From positions 6,818,001 through 6,882,000 of the forward strand of contig NZ_FNSZ01000001.1 in the NCBI RefSeq assembly GCF_900105245.1: a stretch of DNA of 64,000 nucleotides, in the 5' to 3' direction. The translations under genes and the position numbers were made by a program. Below the pieces are notes generated by a model. The model had not been told where the DNA came from. It ran no database searches and saw only the letters and a list, made by a program, of their open reading frames with translations. The stretch's first letter is position 1; each line of letters begins with the position of its first letter. This document shows, one piece after another, positions 31,969 to 40,224 of this stretch. The DNA is from Streptomyces sp. 1222.5. GTDB lineage: Bacteria > Actinomycetota > Actinomycetes > Streptomycetales > Streptomycetaceae.

Positions 31969-33639
31969 ATGGTGAGTGTTCAGAAGCCTCCCGGTCGCCG
32001 TGAACGTCCCTATGCGCGCGTCATGTTGCCGCCGGCCATAGTGATGGCCGCCGCGAGCGCGGCCGCCGTGGCCCTGGTGCCGGCGCCGGCCCGGCTCGCC
32101 GTCGGCCTGTGCGGGGCGCTGGCGGTGCTGCTGGTGCTCGTCACCGGCGCGGAGGCCGCCCGCCGGGGCCGCATCCTCCGCGAGACCAGGGCCGAGCACG
32201 CCCGTCACCGCGCGTATCTGGAACACCGGCTCGCCGCCCACGACGACCTGATCACCCGCTTCGCCACGGACATCATCCCGACCGGCCTGCTCCGGCTGCG
32301 CGCCGGCGAACCGCTGCGGGACGTGCTGACCAACGTCTACGACGTCGACCCCGAACTGCGCGGACTGCACGAGTCGTACCGCGAGATGTTCCGCGTCTCG
32401 CTGCGCGGCGCCGACCACGAGATCTCCATGCGCGACGCCACCGAACGCTCCTTCGTGAGCATCGCCCGCCGCGTCCAGGCCATCGTCCACCAGCAGGCCA
32501 AGGAACTGCGGGAGATGGAGGAGGACCACGGCCGCAACCCCGAGGTCTTCGACGACCTCCTCCGCCTCGACCACGGCACCTCGCTGATCGGCCGGCTCGC
32601 CGACACCATCTCCGTCCTCGGCGGCGGCCGCCCCGGCCGCCAGTGGCCGCTGCCGGTCTCCCTCTACAGCGTGCTGCGCGGCGCCATGTCCCGCATCCTC
32701 GAGTACCGGCGCATCGAGCTGAGCTCCATCGTCAACATCAACATCAAGGGCACCGCGGTCGAGCCGGTCATCCACGCCGCCGCCGAACTCCTCGACAACG
32801 CCACCCGCTACTCGCCGCCCACGAACAAGGTGCGCGTCACCGCCGCCGAGGTGCAGGCCGGTATCGCCGTCGAGATCGAGGACGCCGGTGTCAGCCTCAG
32901 CGAGGAGTCCCGCGCGCGCATCGAGCAGATGATCGAGGACGCCAAGAACGGCGACGACGCGCAGAACCTCGGTGAGAACCCGCGCCTCGGCCTCGCCGTC
33001 GTCGGCCGGCTCTGCAAGCACTTCGACATGGAGGTCTCGCTGCGTGCCTCCGCCTACGGCGGTGTCCGCGCGATCCTCATCATCCCGCGCGTCATGACCA
33101 CCACCGAGCCCGGCGTCGGCGCCGCGCACGGCATCGGTGCCACCGGCGTGCCCCAGCCCGAACTCGGCGCCGTAGAAGGCCCCAAGCGCCCGCCCAAGCG
33201 CCGCCGCCCCACCAGCCCCAAGATCCCGGCCGGCATCTCCATGGAGGACGACGTCCCGGAGGTCACCGAGTGGACCGCGGGCGGCCTGCCCCAGCGCCGC
33301 AGCCGGGTGAAGACCTCGCTCACCCAGCGGTACGCCGAGCAGGCCGCCATCGAACGCGCCGAGCGCGAGGGCAGGCCGACCATCTGGTCCCAGACCCGGT
33401 CCGAGCCGGAACCCGAGCCCGAGATCGACCCCGAGCGCAAGAAGCTCATGGACCGGCCGCCCGGCATGTGGATGGAGGCCTTCTGGGACGGCCTGCGCAA
33501 GGGCATGCCCGAGGACGCCACCGCCTCCGAGCTGACCGACTTCACGCTCAACCCCACCAAGTACGTGCACCTGCTCAACGATTCGGACGACCCCATCGAG
33601 GGGGCCACCGAGGCCGACGACGAGGGGACTCTCAAGTGA
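31969..33639 (+). CDS. rarA: Conservon protein CvnA: membrane histidine-kinase-like protein
   Basis: About 556 residues and the first gene of a cvnABCDE conservon. Two transmembrane helices near the N-terminus (about 18-38 and 41-60) have only a short external turn, so no sensor domain is visible. A helical region follows, then a HATPase domain with the N-box AAELLDN (E273-N277), VEIEDAG and RLGLAVVGRL. The C-terminal 170 residues are Pro/Arg/Glu-rich. The family resembles a sensor kinase but works with small GTPases, like a G-protein receptor complex. ATG 31969 has AGAAGG at 31958-31963; GTG 31972 is an alternative. The next gene overlaps by GTGA. Position between the helicase and the pseudouridine synthase, plus the P450, suggests the rar (cvn9) operon, which in S. 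coelicolor affects aerial growth and antibiotic timing. Confidence 0.92.
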   Translation: MVSVQKPPGRRERPYARVMLPPAIVMAAASAAAVALVPAPARLAVGLCGALAVLLVLVTGAEAARRGRILRETRAEHARHRAYLEHRLAAHDDLITRFATDIIPTGLLRLRAGEPLRDVLTNVYDVDPELRGLHESYREMFRVSLRGADHEISMRDATERSFVSIARRVQAIVHQQAKELREMEEDHGRNPEVFDDLLRLDHGTSLIGRLADTISVLGGGRPGRQWPLPVSLYSVLRGAMSRILEYRRIELSSIVNINIKGTAVEPVIHAAAELLDNATRYSPPTNKVRVTAAEVQAGIAVEIEDAGVSLSEESRARIEQMIEDAKNGDDAQNLGENPRLGLAVVGRLCKHFDMEVSLRASAYGGVRAILIIPRVMTTTEPGVGAAHGIGATGVPQPELGAVEGPKRPPKRRRPTSPKIPAGISMEDDVPEVTEWTAGGLPQRRSRVKTSLTQRYAEQAAIERAEREGRPTIWSQTRSEPEPEPEIDPERKKLMDRPPGMWMEAFWDGLRKGMPEDATASELTDFTLNPTKYVHLLNDSDDPIEGATEADDEGTLK

Positions 33640-34040
33640 TCCAGCAGCGAGCGAACCTGGACTGGATGCTCAAGCAGCTCAACGACGGCGTGCCGGGCAT
33701 CGAGATGATCGTGGTGCTGTCCGCCGACGGACTGCGTATCGCCCGTTACGGCGGCGATCCCGACGCCGCGGACCGGGTGGCCGCCGCCTGCGCGGGCGTG
33801 CAGAGCCTGGCCGGCGCCATCATCCAGGAGATCCCCGGCGCCGGGGACATGAAGGTCGTCGTCATCGAGATCGAGGGCGGCTACTTCTACCTGATGAACG
33901 CCGGCGCCAACGCCTACCTCGCCGTACTCGCCGACGTGACCTGCGAGCCGGGCCGGATGAGCGGCATGATGCGTGACCTCGTCGTCCGGATCGGCGCCCA
34001 TCTCACCAGTCCGCCCCGGCGGAACGGGCAGACCGTATGA
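33636..34040 (+). CDS. rarB: Conservon protein CvnB: roadblock/LC7 protein
   Basis: A 134-residue roadblock/LC7-fold protein (LNDGVPGIEMIVVLSADGLR, VQSLAGAIIQEIPGAGDMKV, GGYFYLMNAGANAYLAVLAD). This is the MglB-like class that regulates small Ras-like GTPases in bacteria. It probably pairs with CvnD and binds CvnA at the membrane. The start GTG 33636 overlaps the cvnA stop as GTGA, and its own stop overlaps the next start as ATGA, both signs of coupled translation. Confidence 0.93.
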   Translation: MIQQRANLDWMLKQLNDGVPGIEMIVVLSADGLRIARYGGDPDAADRVAAACAGVQSLAGAIIQEIPGAGDMKVVVIEIEGGYFYLMNAGANAYLAVLADVTCEPGRMSGMMRDLVVRIGAHLTSPPRRNGQTV

Positions 34041-34459
34041 CACCTCCACGACGCAAACGGCGCCAGCCGCAGCACCTGCCGCCCCCGCCTCCGCCCCCAC
34101 CGGCCCCTCAGCCGGCGGGCGGCCCGGCGACGCCCAGGAACCCCGAGCGGCTGTACACCATCGCCGGATCCGTGGACGGCGCACGGGCCGAACTCGACCT
34201 CGTGACGCTGATCGTGGCGCGTTCCGCACCCCAGCCGGCCGCGTCACCTGAGGAGTCGGCGGTGCTCCGGCTCTGCGCGGCCCCCTTGTCCGTGGCCGAG
34301 CTCTCGGCCTATCTCCAACTGCCGTTCAGCGCGATGACCGTACTGATCACCGAGCTGATCGCGGCCGAACTGGTGCAGGCGCGCGCCCCGATCGTCCGCA
34401 AGGCGCTCCCCGACCGTTCACTCCTCGAAGCGGTGATGCATGGACTTCAACGGCTCTGA
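34037..34459 (+). CDS. rarC: Conservon protein CvnC: DUF742 protein
   Basis: A 140-residue DUF742 protein. A Pro-rich start (about 14-32) precedes a winged-helix-like domain: RLYTIAGSVDGARAELDLVT, LRLCAAPLSVAELSAYLQLP and LVQARAPI. This domain is the constant third member of conservons; its biochemical role is not established. ATG 34037 overlaps the cvnB stop (ATGA), and the next gene starts 20 bp before its stop. Confidence 0.92.
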   Translation: MTPPRRKRRQPQHLPPPPPPPPAPQPAGGPATPRNPERLYTIAGSVDGARAELDLVTLIVARSAPQPAASPEESAVLRLCAAPLSVAELSAYLQLPFSAMTVLITELIAAELVQARAPIVRKALPDRSLLEAVMHGLQRL

Positions 34460-35060
34460 CACGCTCCCCGGCCCGCGCACCGAGGACCACCTGCCGCACA
34501 CGGCGCAGGCCGCGGTGAAGCTGGTGATCGTGGGCGGTTTCGGCGTCGGCAAGACCACCATGGTCGGTTCGGTCAGCGAGATCAGGCCGCTGACCACCGA
34601 GGAGACCATGACCCAGGCCGGCATCGGCGTCGACGACAACTACGGCTCCGACTCCAAGACGGCCACCACCGTGGCCATGGACTTCGGCCGCATCAGCATC
34701 ACCGACAAGCTGGTGCTCTACCTCTTCGGCACCCCCGGCCAGGAGCGCTTCTGGTTCCTGTGGAACGGCCTGTTCGAAGGCGCCCTCGGCGCGGTCGTCC
34801 TGGTCGACACCCGGCGCCTGGAAGTCAGCTTCGACGTCATGGGCCGGCTGGAGGAGCGCGGCGTGCCGTTCGTCGTCGCCGTCAACTCCTTCCCCGACGG
34901 GCCCCGCTACCCGGTGGAGGAACTGCGCACCGCGCTCGACCTGTCCCCGGACATCCCGATCATCGAGTGCGACGTGCGCCGCCGCGCCTCCAGCAAGGAC
35001 GTGCTCATGACGCTCATGCGCTTCCTGCACTCCCTGGCCATGTCCGGTGCCCTCACCTGA
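34440..35060 (+). CDS. rarD: Conservon protein CvnD: Ras-like small GTPase
   Basis: A 206-residue small GTPase. G1 is GGFGVGKTT at 32-40, and G3 is FGTPGQERFWFLW. The usual NKxD of G4 is replaced by a VAVNSF-type sequence, common in this bacterial family. It should cycle between GTP and GDP states and bind CvnB, acting as the switch of the conservon. ATG 34440 lies inside the 3' end of cvnC (20-bp overlap). The stop is 46 bp before the P450 start. Confidence 0.94.
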   Translation: MDFNGSDTLPGPRTEDHLPHTAQAAVKLVIVGGFGVGKTTMVGSVSEIRPLTTEETMTQAGIGVDDNYGSDSKTATTVAMDFGRISITDKLVLYLFGTPGQERFWFLWNGLFEGALGAVVLVDTRRLEVSFDVMGRLEERGVPFVVAVNSFPDGPRYPVEELRTALDLSPDIPIIECDVRRRASSKDVLMTLMRFLHSLAMSGALT

Positions 35061-35106
35061 CCCGCAGCCGACCGACCCCCTCTCCATCCGTTCCGGAGCG
35101 ATCACT

Positions 35107-36588
35107 GTGACGCCTGAACCCCAATTCCTCACCGGCACAGACCCCACCCCCGGCCCGCCCCCCGGCTGCCCGGCGCACGGGCTCGGCCCCGGGGGACTGC
35201 ACCGGCTCTACGGCCCCGACGCCGAGGACCTCGGCGACCTCTACGAGCGGCTGCGCGACCAGCACGGCCCCGTGGCCCCCGTACTGCTCCACGACGACGT
35301 GCCGATGTGGGTGGTCCTCGGGCACGCCGAGAACCTGCAACTCGTGCGCAGTCCCTCGCAGTACACCCGCGACAGCCGGATCTGGACGCCGCTGCTGGAC
35401 GGCGAGGTCAAGCCCGACCACCCGCTCATGCCGCACATCGCCTGGCAGCCGATCTGCTCGCACGCCGAGGGCGACGAGCACCAGCGGCTGCGGGCCGCCG
35501 TCACCGCGGCCATGTCGACCATCGACCACCGCAGCGTCCGCCGGCACATCGGCCGCTCCACGCAGGCCCTGGTCAACAGCTTCTGCGAGCGGGGCCGGGC
35601 CGACCTGGTCGCGCAGTTCGCCGAGCACCTGCCGATGGTCGTCCTGTGCGAGATCCTCGGCATGCCCGAGGAGTACAACGACCGGATGGTGCAGGCCGCC
35701 CGCGACGCGCTCAAGGGCACCGAGACCGCCATCCAGAGCCACACCTACGTCATGGACGCGCTGAGCCGGCTCACCACCCGGCGCCGCGCCCGGCCCGAGG
35801 ACGACTTCACCAGTCACCTCATCACCCACCCGGCCGGACTCGGCGACGACGAGGTCCGCGAACATCTGCGCCTCGTCCTGTTCGCGGCCTACGAGGCCAC
35901 CGCCAACCTGCTCGCCAACGCGCTGCGGATGGTCCTCACCGAGCCGGGTTTCCGCGCCCAGCTCAACGGAGGCCAGATGACCGTGCCCGAGGCGATCGAG
36001 CAGTCGCTGTGGGACGAACCGCCGTTCAGCACGGTCCTCGGCTACTACGCCAAGCAGGACACCGAGCTGGGTGGGCAGCGCATCCGCAAGGGCGACGGGC
36101 TGCTCTTCGCGCCCGCCCCGGGCAACCTCGACCCGCGCGTCCGCCCGGACCTGTCGGCGGGCATGCAGGGCAACCGGTCCCACCTGGCCTTCGGTGGCGG
36201 CCCGCACGAGTGCCCCGGCCAGGACATCGGCCGTGCCATCGCCGACGTCGGTGTCGACGCCCTGCTGACCCGGCTGCCGGACGTCCAGCTGGACTGTGCG
36301 GAGGACGACCTGGAGTGGCGGGCGTCCATCGCCTCCCGGCACCTGGTGGCGCTGCCGGTGCGGTTCGAACCCAAGCCGCAGCAGGACGTCGACCTGCCGC
36401 CACGGGCCATGCCCCTGCCGCAGCAGCGCGCCGACTGGCAGGTCGGCACCCTGAGCAGCGACCCCGCCCCGGCCGCCGAACCGCTGCCCGCCCAGCGCCC
36501 CGCGCCGGACTTCGTCCCCGCGGCGGCCGTACCGGCCCGGCCCAAGGGCGTCTGGCGGCGGCTGCTGCACTGGTGGCGCGGCGAGTGA
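35107..36588 (+). CDS. rarE: Conservon protein CvnE: CYP157-type cytochrome P450 lacking ExxR
   Basis: A P450 of about 493 residues. The heme-binding loop is FGGGPHECPG with the axial Cys at 369. The I-helix segment is VLFAAYEATANLLAN. In the K-helix, where E-x-x-R is normally invariant, the sequence is E298-Q-S-L-W. This EQSLW variant is known from the CYP157 family of Streptomyces, where only the Cys is absolutely conserved. The last 90 residues are a Pro/Ala-rich tail ending in WRRLLHWWRGE, an amphipathic aromatic end that might touch the membrane. GTG 35107 has GGAG at 35095-35098; GTG 35047 would overlap cvnD. The substrate is unknown. Electrons could come from a ferredoxin such as that at 11839-12141, but this is speculation. 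Confidence 0.93.
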   Translation: MTPEPQFLTGTDPTPGPPPGCPAHGLGPGGLHRLYGPDAEDLGDLYERLRDQHGPVAPVLLHDDVPMWVVLGHAENLQLVRSPSQYTRDSRIWTPLLDGEVKPDHPLMPHIAWQPICSHAEGDEHQRLRAAVTAAMSTIDHRSVRRHIGRSTQALVNSFCERGRADLVAQFAEHLPMVVLCEILGMPEEYNDRMVQAARDALKGTETAIQSHTYVMDALSRLTTRRRARPEDDFTSHLITHPAGLGDDEVREHLRLVLFAAYEATANLLANALRMVLTEPGFRAQLNGGQMTVPEAIEQSLWDEPPFSTVLGYYAKQDTELGGQRIRKGDGLLFAPAPGNLDPRVRPDLSAGMQGNRSHLAFGGGPHECPGQDIGRAIADVGVDALLTRLPDVQLDCAEDDLEWRASIASRHLVALPVRFEPKPQQDVDLPPRAMPLPQQRADWQVGTLSSDPAPAAEPLPAQRPAPDFVPAAAVPARPKGVWRRLLHWWRGE

Positions 36589-36589
36589 C

Positions 36590-37546
36590 CTAGGGCTGTT
36601 CGCCGCCGGCCCAGGTGTCGTACGACGACCAGGCGCGGAGCACGCGGCCGCTGACGAACGCGTGCTCCGCCCCGGTGACCGGATCGGTGAACGCCAGCCT
36701 GCGGGCCAGCAGTTGCAGCGGGCGCCGGAAATCGCCGGGTGGCACCGGGCCGGTCACCTCCGGGTACAGCGGGTCGCCGAGGATGGGCACGCCCAGCGTG
36801 TTCAGGTGCACCCGCAGCTGATGCGTCTGCCCGGTCGCCGGGAGAAGCCGGTACCGGGCCAGCCGCTCCCGGTGGGCGGCGAGTTCCACGTACGTCTCGG
36901 CGTTCGGCTCGCCCTCGACCTCGCGCGCCGCCTGCACCCCGCGCTCCTTCACGATCCGGCTGCGCACGGTGCGGGGGAGGCGCAGTGCGGGGGCATGGGG
37001 TGCGATCGCCTCGTACTCCTTGCGGACCAGCCGGTCGGCGAACAGCGACTGGTACGCGCCGCGCTCCTCGGGCCGCACCGTGAACAGCACCAGCCCGGCC
37101 GTCAGCCGGTCCAGGCGGTGCGCGGCGGACAGCGTCGGGATGCCCAGCTCGTGCCGCAGCCGGGCCAGCGCGGTCTGCGCGACGTGCGAGCCGCGCGGGG
37201 TGGTGGCCAGGAAGTGCGGCTTGTCGGCCACGACGATGTGCGCGTCCCGGTACACCACCTCCACCGGGAACGGCACCGGCACCTCGGGGGGCAGCTCCCG
37301 GTGGAACCACACGAACATCCCCGGCTCGTACGGCGCGCCCGGCGCCACCGGCCGTCCGTCGGCGCCGACGATCAGCCCCGTGTCGAACATCCCCTCGACG
37401 ACGCCGGGCCCGGCCCCCGTCAGCCGCTCCACCAGGTGCTCGCGCACGGTGGCCCACGCCCCGTCCCTGGGGAGCCGCACCCGCACGGGGTCGACCCCGT
37501 CGCGCTGGGGGAGCGGGGCGGGCGGCGGCGGGGTACGGCGTCTCAT
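36590..37546 (-). CDS. RluA-family rRNA/tRNA pseudouridine synthase
   Basis: A 318-residue RluA-type synthase that converts specific uridines in RNA to pseudouridine. Motif II is AAHRLDRLTAGLVLFT with the catalytic Asp in HRLDR. Motif I is YRDAHIVVADKPHFL, and motif III TGQTHQLRVHL with LGDPLYPE. An N-terminal part of about 85 residues (VREHLVERLTGAGPGVVEGM) resembles an S4-like region without the exact motif. The target nucleotide cannot be told. ATG 37546 is divergent from the GNAT gene. Its stop codon lies one base from the P450 stop, so the two converge with no terminator between. Confidence 0.92.
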   Translation of the reverse strand: MRRRTPPPPAPLPQRDGVDPVRVRLPRDGAWATVREHLVERLTGAGPGVVEGMFDTGLIVGADGRPVAPGAPYEPGMFVWFHRELPPEVPVPFPVEVVYRDAHIVVADKPHFLATTPRGSHVAQTALARLRHELGIPTLSAAHRLDRLTAGLVLFTVRPEERGAYQSLFADRLVRKEYEAIAPHAPALRLPRTVRSRIVKERGVQAAREVEGEPNAETYVELAAHRERLARYRLLPATGQTHQLRVHLNTLGVPILGDPLYPEVTGPVPPGDFRRPLQLLARRLAFTDPVTGAEHAFVSGRVLRAWSSYDTWAGGEQP

Positions 37547-37625
37547 CGGCTCCCAGGGTACGAGGGGGGGGCGGTGCGTGCCGAACCGGTGTGGGACGGG
37601 CCCCGCTGTGGGCAGGATGTGGATC

Positions 37626-38207
37626 ATGCCGTTCCTCACCAGCCCGGTGCTGCCTCCCGGGACCCTCGCCCGTACCCCGCAGCCGGTCCTTCCCACCGGC
37701 GACGGCCTCGTGCTGCGCCCCTGGCGGGCCGGGGACGCGCCCGCCGTCCACGCCGCCTTCCAGGACCCCTCCCTCCACCAGTGGCACATCAGGTCCTGCG
37801 ACTCCGAGGAGGAGGCCGCCGGCTGGATCGCGCAGTGGCGGGCGGCGTGGGAGGGCGAGCGGGAGGTCCAGTGGGCGGTCGTGGACGAGGCGACGGACGT
37901 GTTGCGGGGCCGGGTCGCGCTGCGTCAGATCCTGCTCGGGGACGGTGTCGCCGAGGTCGCCTACTGGACGGTCGCCGGGGCGCGTGGCCGGGGTGTCGCG
38001 GCCCGCGCCGCCACCGCCCTGAGCCGCTGGGCCCTCGAGGACATCGGCTTCCACCGGCTCGAACTCTTCCACGCCACCGCCAACCCGGCCTCCTGCCGGG
38101 TCGCCGAGAAGGCCGGCTTCGCCCTGGAGGGCACCAAGCGCAGCGCCCTGCTGCACCGGGACGGCTGGCACGACATGCACTTCCACGCCCGTGTGCGCGG
38201 CGACTGA
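37626..38207 (+). CDS. GNAT-family N-acetyltransferase (RimJ/RimL type)
   Basis: A 193-residue GNAT of the RimJ/RimL-like branch (Acetyltransf_3). It has LVLRPWRAGDAPAVHAAF at the N-terminus, the acetyl-CoA pyrophosphate loop ARGRGVAARA, and the C-terminal LELFHATANPASCRVAEKAG then FALEGTKRSALLHRDG. Such enzymes acetylate N-terminal or side-chain amines of proteins, or small amines; the substrate is unknown. ATG 37626 has AGGA at 37614-37617. The upstream region (79 bp) is shared with the divergent pseudouridine synthase gene. Confidence 0.92.
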   Translation: MPFLTSPVLPPGTLARTPQPVLPTGDGLVLRPWRAGDAPAVHAAFQDPSLHQWHIRSCDSEEEAAGWIAQWRAAWEGEREVQWAVVDEATDVLRGRVALRQILLGDGVAEVAYWTVAGARGRGVAARAATALSRWALEDIGFHRLELFHATANPASCRVAEKAGFALEGTKRSALLHRDGWHDMHFHARVRGD

Positions 38208-38306
38208 CGGCCGGCGCGGCCCGCGGGGCGGGGCAGGACTGGGGCATCGACCGCGGGTGCGAGGGGGGCCGTGTCATGATGACGGGTCGTTTCCCGTCGT
38301 CCCTGG

Positions 38307-39254
38307 GTGTCCCGCATGCCGGTGTTCGAGCTCGCCGACCGACTTGTCGTCGGGGTGGCCTCCAGTGCCCTGTTCGATCTGCGGGAGTCGGACGCGGTGT
38401 TCCGGGAGCAGGGGGAGGAGGCATACCGGGCCCACCAGGAGGAGAACGTCGACCGCACGCTCCGGCCGGGGGTGGCCTTCGCCTTCGTCCGGCGGCTGTT
38501 GTCCCTGAACGACCTGAGCGAGCCCGGGGACCCGCTCGTCGAGGTGATCATCCTCTCCCGCAACGACCCCGACACCGGCCTGCGGGTCATGCGGTCGATC
38601 CAGGCGCACGGCCTGCCGATCAGCCGGGCCATCTTCCGTCAGGGACGCTCCCCTTATCCGTTCATGACGGCGCTGAACATGTCCCTGTTCCTGTCCGCCG
38701 ACGGGGGCGACGTGCGCGAGGCCGTGGCCGCGGGGCTGCCGGCCGGGCATGTGCTGGGGTCGGCGTACGCGGACGACCCCGCCGACCGGGACCTGCGCAT
38801 CGCCTTCGACTTCGACGGCGTGCTCGCGAGCGACGCCGCGGAGCAGGTGTTCCAGTCCGGCGGTCTGGAGGAGTTCCGCGCGCACGAGGCCCGTAACGCG
38901 GCCACCCCGCACGACCCCGGTCCCCTGCGCGACTTCCTCGCGGGGGTGAACCGCATCCAGTTGCGTGAGGAGGAGCGGCGCAGGAGCGATCCCGGCTACG
39001 AGATGCGCGTCCACGTCTCCATCGTGACCGCCCGCAACGCGCCCGCCCACGAGCGTGCCGTGCGCAGCCTCAAGGAGTGGGGCGTACGGGTCAACGACGC
39101 CTTCTTCCTCGGCGGCATAGACAAGGGGGCGGTCATGAAGGTGCTGAACCCGCACATCTTCTTCGACGACCAGGTGACCCACCTGGAGAGCACGTCCCGG
39201 ACCACGCCCAGCGTGCACGTCCCGTTCGGCAGGATCAACGAGACGGCGCCCTGA
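38307..39254 (+). CDS. 5'-nucleotidase (PF06189-type)
   Basis: A 315-residue 5'-nucleotidase of the cytosolic N-I-like family, which removes phosphate from nucleoside monophosphates. Landmarks are EVIILSRNDPDTGLRVMRSI, RAIFRQGRSPYPFMTALNMS, the HAD-like LRIAFDFDGVLASD (nucleophile Asp) and VSIVTARNAPAHERAVRSLK near GGIDKGAVMKVLNPHIFFDD. The start is not certain: GTG 38307 is used, ATG 38316 would give MPVFELADR, and neither has a good Shine-Dalgarno. It stands between the GNAT gene and the convergent siderophore-interacting protein gene, with 11 bp between stops. Role in nucleotide salvage is inferred. Confidence 0.88.
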   Translation: MSRMPVFELADRLVVGVASSALFDLRESDAVFREQGEEAYRAHQEENVDRTLRPGVAFAFVRRLLSLNDLSEPGDPLVEVIILSRNDPDTGLRVMRSIQAHGLPISRAIFRQGRSPYPFMTALNMSLFLSADGGDVREAVAAGLPAGHVLGSAYADDPADRDLRIAFDFDGVLASDAAEQVFQSGGLEEFRAHEARNAATPHDPGPLRDFLAGVNRIQLREEERRRSDPGYEMRVHVSIVTARNAPAHERAVRSLKEWGVRVNDAFFLGGIDKGAVMKVLNPHIFFDDQVTHLESTSRTTPSVHVPFGRINETAP

Positions 39255-39265
39255 GCGCGGAGGGC

Positions 39266-40111
39266 TCACGCGGCGGCGGCGCCGCCCTCCTGCTCGGCCT
39301 CGATGCGGGCGTTCCAGTCCCGCTTGGAGGCCTGCCAGCCGTCCTCGTTGTGGCCGAGCCGCCAGTAGCCGGAGATCGACAGATCCTCGCGCGGGATCCC
39401 GAGGTCCACGCGGAGCAGCCGCCGCAGCTCCTTCACGAAGCCCGCCTCGCCGTGCACGAAGGCGTGCGGCCGGCCCGCCGGGAAGTCCAGCGCCCGTACC
39501 GCCTCCAGCAGGGCCTCGCCGACCGGGCGGGTCCCGCGGTGCAGCCAGACGACCTCCACCTCGGAGTCGATCTTCTGCTCCTCCTCGGGGCCGGACACCT
39601 CGACGAAGGCGTGCGCGCGGGCGCCGGCGGGCAGCGTCTCCAGGGTGCGGGCGATCGCGGGCAGCGCGCTCTCGTCGCCGGCGAGCAGATGCCAGTCGGC
39701 GTCCGGGGCGGGCGCGTAGGCGCCACCGGGGCCCATGAAGCGGACCGGGTCACCGGGCCGTACGCGGGTGGCCCACGGTCCGGCCAGGCCCTCGTCGCCG
39801 TGGATCACGAAGTCCAGGGTCAGTTCCCGGTGTTCCGGGTCGAAGGCGCGCACGGTGTAGGTGCGGGTCACCGGCCATTGCTCGCGGGGGAACTCCGCGC
39901 GGATGCGCTCGAGGTCGAAGGGCTCGGGGTAGGTCACGCCGGGCGGCCCGAACAGCAGCTTCACGTAGTGGTCGGTGCAGGTGTCCGCGGCGAATCCGGC
40001 GAGGCCCTCGCCGCCCAGCACCACACGCTGCATGTGCGGGGTGAGGCGTTCGGTGCGCACAACCTGGGCGGTATGGGCCCTGCGCGGCTTACGTCCCGGG
40101 CGCTCTGCCAT
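39266..40111 (-). CDS. Siderophore-interacting FAD protein (SIP/ViuB family)
   Basis: A 281-residue cytosolic ferric-siderophore reductase-like protein. The FAD-binding pattern is RTYTVRAFDPEHRELTLDFV with the preceding HYVKLLF. The NAD(P)-side motif region is LLAGDESALPAIARTLETLP, and the C-terminal substrate-proximal element is GYWRLGHNEDGW. It would release iron from imported siderophores by reduction. ATG 40111 has AGGAGG five bases upstream; a GTG one codon earlier is too close to it. A clear iron-box palindrome lies at 40133-40146, so a DmdR/IdeR-type repressor probably shuts the gene in high iron. Confidence 0.95.
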   Translation of the reverse strand: MAERPGRKPRRAHTAQVVRTERLTPHMQRVVLGGEGLAGFAADTCTDHYVKLLFGPPGVTYPEPFDLERIRAEFPREQWPVTRTYTVRAFDPEHRELTLDFVIHGDEGLAGPWATRVRPGDPVRFMGPGGAYAPAPDADWHLLAGDESALPAIARTLETLPAGARAHAFVEVSGPEEEQKIDSEVEVVWLHRGTRPVGEALLEAVRALDFPAGRPHAFVHGEAGFVKELRRLLRVDLGIPREDLSISGYWRLGHNEDGWQASKRDWNARIEAEQEGGAAAA

Positions 40112-40132
40112 CACGGCCTCCTGCGAGATTGG

Positions 40133-40146
40133 TTAGGTTTACCTAA
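40133..40146 (-). promoter_or_regulatory. Iron box (DmdR/IdeR-type operator)
   Basis: TTAGGTTTACCTAA is a near-perfect palindrome 21 bp upstream of the siderophore-interacting protein start, flanked by GG and a further GTTAGC half-site-like sequence. It matches the core of the known TTAGGTTAGGCT-type actinobacterial iron boxes. Confidence 0.85.
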
Positions 40147-40224
40147 GTTAGCACCTCGCTCCGGGTCAACACCTCCCTCCCGAGGGCTCGGTGGGAGCCC
40201 TTTGCCGGAATATTTCCCACTGGG

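Noticed and set aside
34440..35060. Missing NKxD in the small GTPase as a sign of inactivity
   Set aside because: This replacement is usual in the conservon GTPase family; not a defect.
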